Source: Spirochaetota bacterium
GTDB lineage: Bacteria > Spirochaetota > Spirochaetia > Treponematales > Treponemataceae
Direction: 5' to 3'
Length of the DNA: 5,380 nucleotides
NCBI GenBank assembly: GCA_022704725.1
Contig: JAKJFV010000134.1
Coordinates: 1-5,380, forward strand
Under the pieces are notes generated by a model. The model saw only the letters and a list, made by a program, of their open reading frames with translations, was not told the origin of the DNA and made no database searches. Made by a program: the position numbers and the translations under genes. Of the stretch, positions 5,279 through 5,380 are shown in pieces. Every line of letters starts with the position of its first letter. The first letter of the stretch is position 1.

Positions 5279-5380
5279 CCGCAAAGCTGGATTAAGAAAA
5301 GGAACCGCTAATGAACGTGAATGGGTGCTAATATGAAGGACAAAAACGACAGGAAGTACAGGTTGAATTGATGATAATTC

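Larger units (their letters stand above)
5056..5380. other. Gene-poor stretch with repeats and hairpins
   Basis: No reading frame here has the marks of a real gene. Frames of 77-78 codons exist on both strands (plus 5103-5336, minus 5284-5048) but neither resembles a known protein, and the minus one overlaps the IS66 remnant. What stands out is structural: a purine-rich tract (about 5110-5133), a 13-bp direct repeat, two tandem hairpins, and a strong Shine-Dalgarno before a six-codon frame at 5311. This may be repetitive or mobile-derived intergenic DNA leading into a gene beyond the right edge. Confidence 0.5.

Noticed and set aside
5048..5336. Frames of 77-78 codons on both strands (plus 5103-5336, minus 5284-5048)
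   Set aside because: They overlap each other, run through the hairpins and direct repeats, and lack family similarity; the minus one also runs out of frame into the IS66 remnant.
1..5380. tRNA, rRNA or riboswitch
   Set aside because: No cloverleaf with a GTTCRA-type arm, no rRNA-like stretch and no recognised riboswitch core was seen on either strand by eye; a covariance-model search could still find a weak one.

Overview
The window looks like chromosomal DNA of a Treponema-like spirochaete. This is an inference from protein character: a PAS-Hpt-HATPase kinase of a type I associate with spirochaetes, and a small lipoprotein with a loose spirochaetal-style lipobox (FSC). No rRNA or other phylogenetic marker is present, so the genus is not proven. 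Intergenic DNA and the 363-aa gene look AT-rich; the last ~250 bases look richer in G+C.

Layout. (1) Positions 2-1471 (+): the 3' part of a membrane-anchored, CheA-like histidine kinase that enters from the left edge, closed by a strong hairpin terminator at 1498-1540. (2) Positions 1549-2640 (-): a convergent gene for an exported 363-aa protein that I do not recognise, with a good Shine-Dalgarno sequence and a near-consensus sigma70 promoter (TTGCAT-17-TATACT). (3) Positions 2815-3069 (+): a divergent small lipoprotein whose natural end seems to lie one frame over, at 3106, so it is probably frameshifted. (4) Positions 3111-4594 (+): a two-gene type IV (AbiE-like) toxin-antitoxin operon. A perfect 15-bp inverted repeat upstream holds a -35 in one arm and a -10 in the other, and its last base is the A of the antitoxin ATG. 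The antitoxin and the nucleotidyltransferase toxin overlap by ATGA. (5) Positions 4684-5055 (-): debris. It comprises a decayed C-terminal remnant of an IS66 transposase, a candidate IS66 end (GTAA...) at 4797, and beyond it a short open tail that may be the 3' end of the gene the element hit. (6) Positions 5056-5380: no convincing gene. It holds two adjacent strong hairpins flanked by a 13-bp direct repeat, then a chain of tiny overlapping reading frames running to the right edge.

How the parts relate. The kinase, the secreted protein and the lipoprotein look like resident genes with separate transcription units. Toxin-antitoxin operon, IS remnant and repeat-rich tail together make the right half look like an accessory patch. 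The most informative signal is the symmetric operator-promoter of the toxin-antitoxin pair, which predicts an autorepressed, leaderless antitoxin transcript. I found no clear evidence of a wholly new system.
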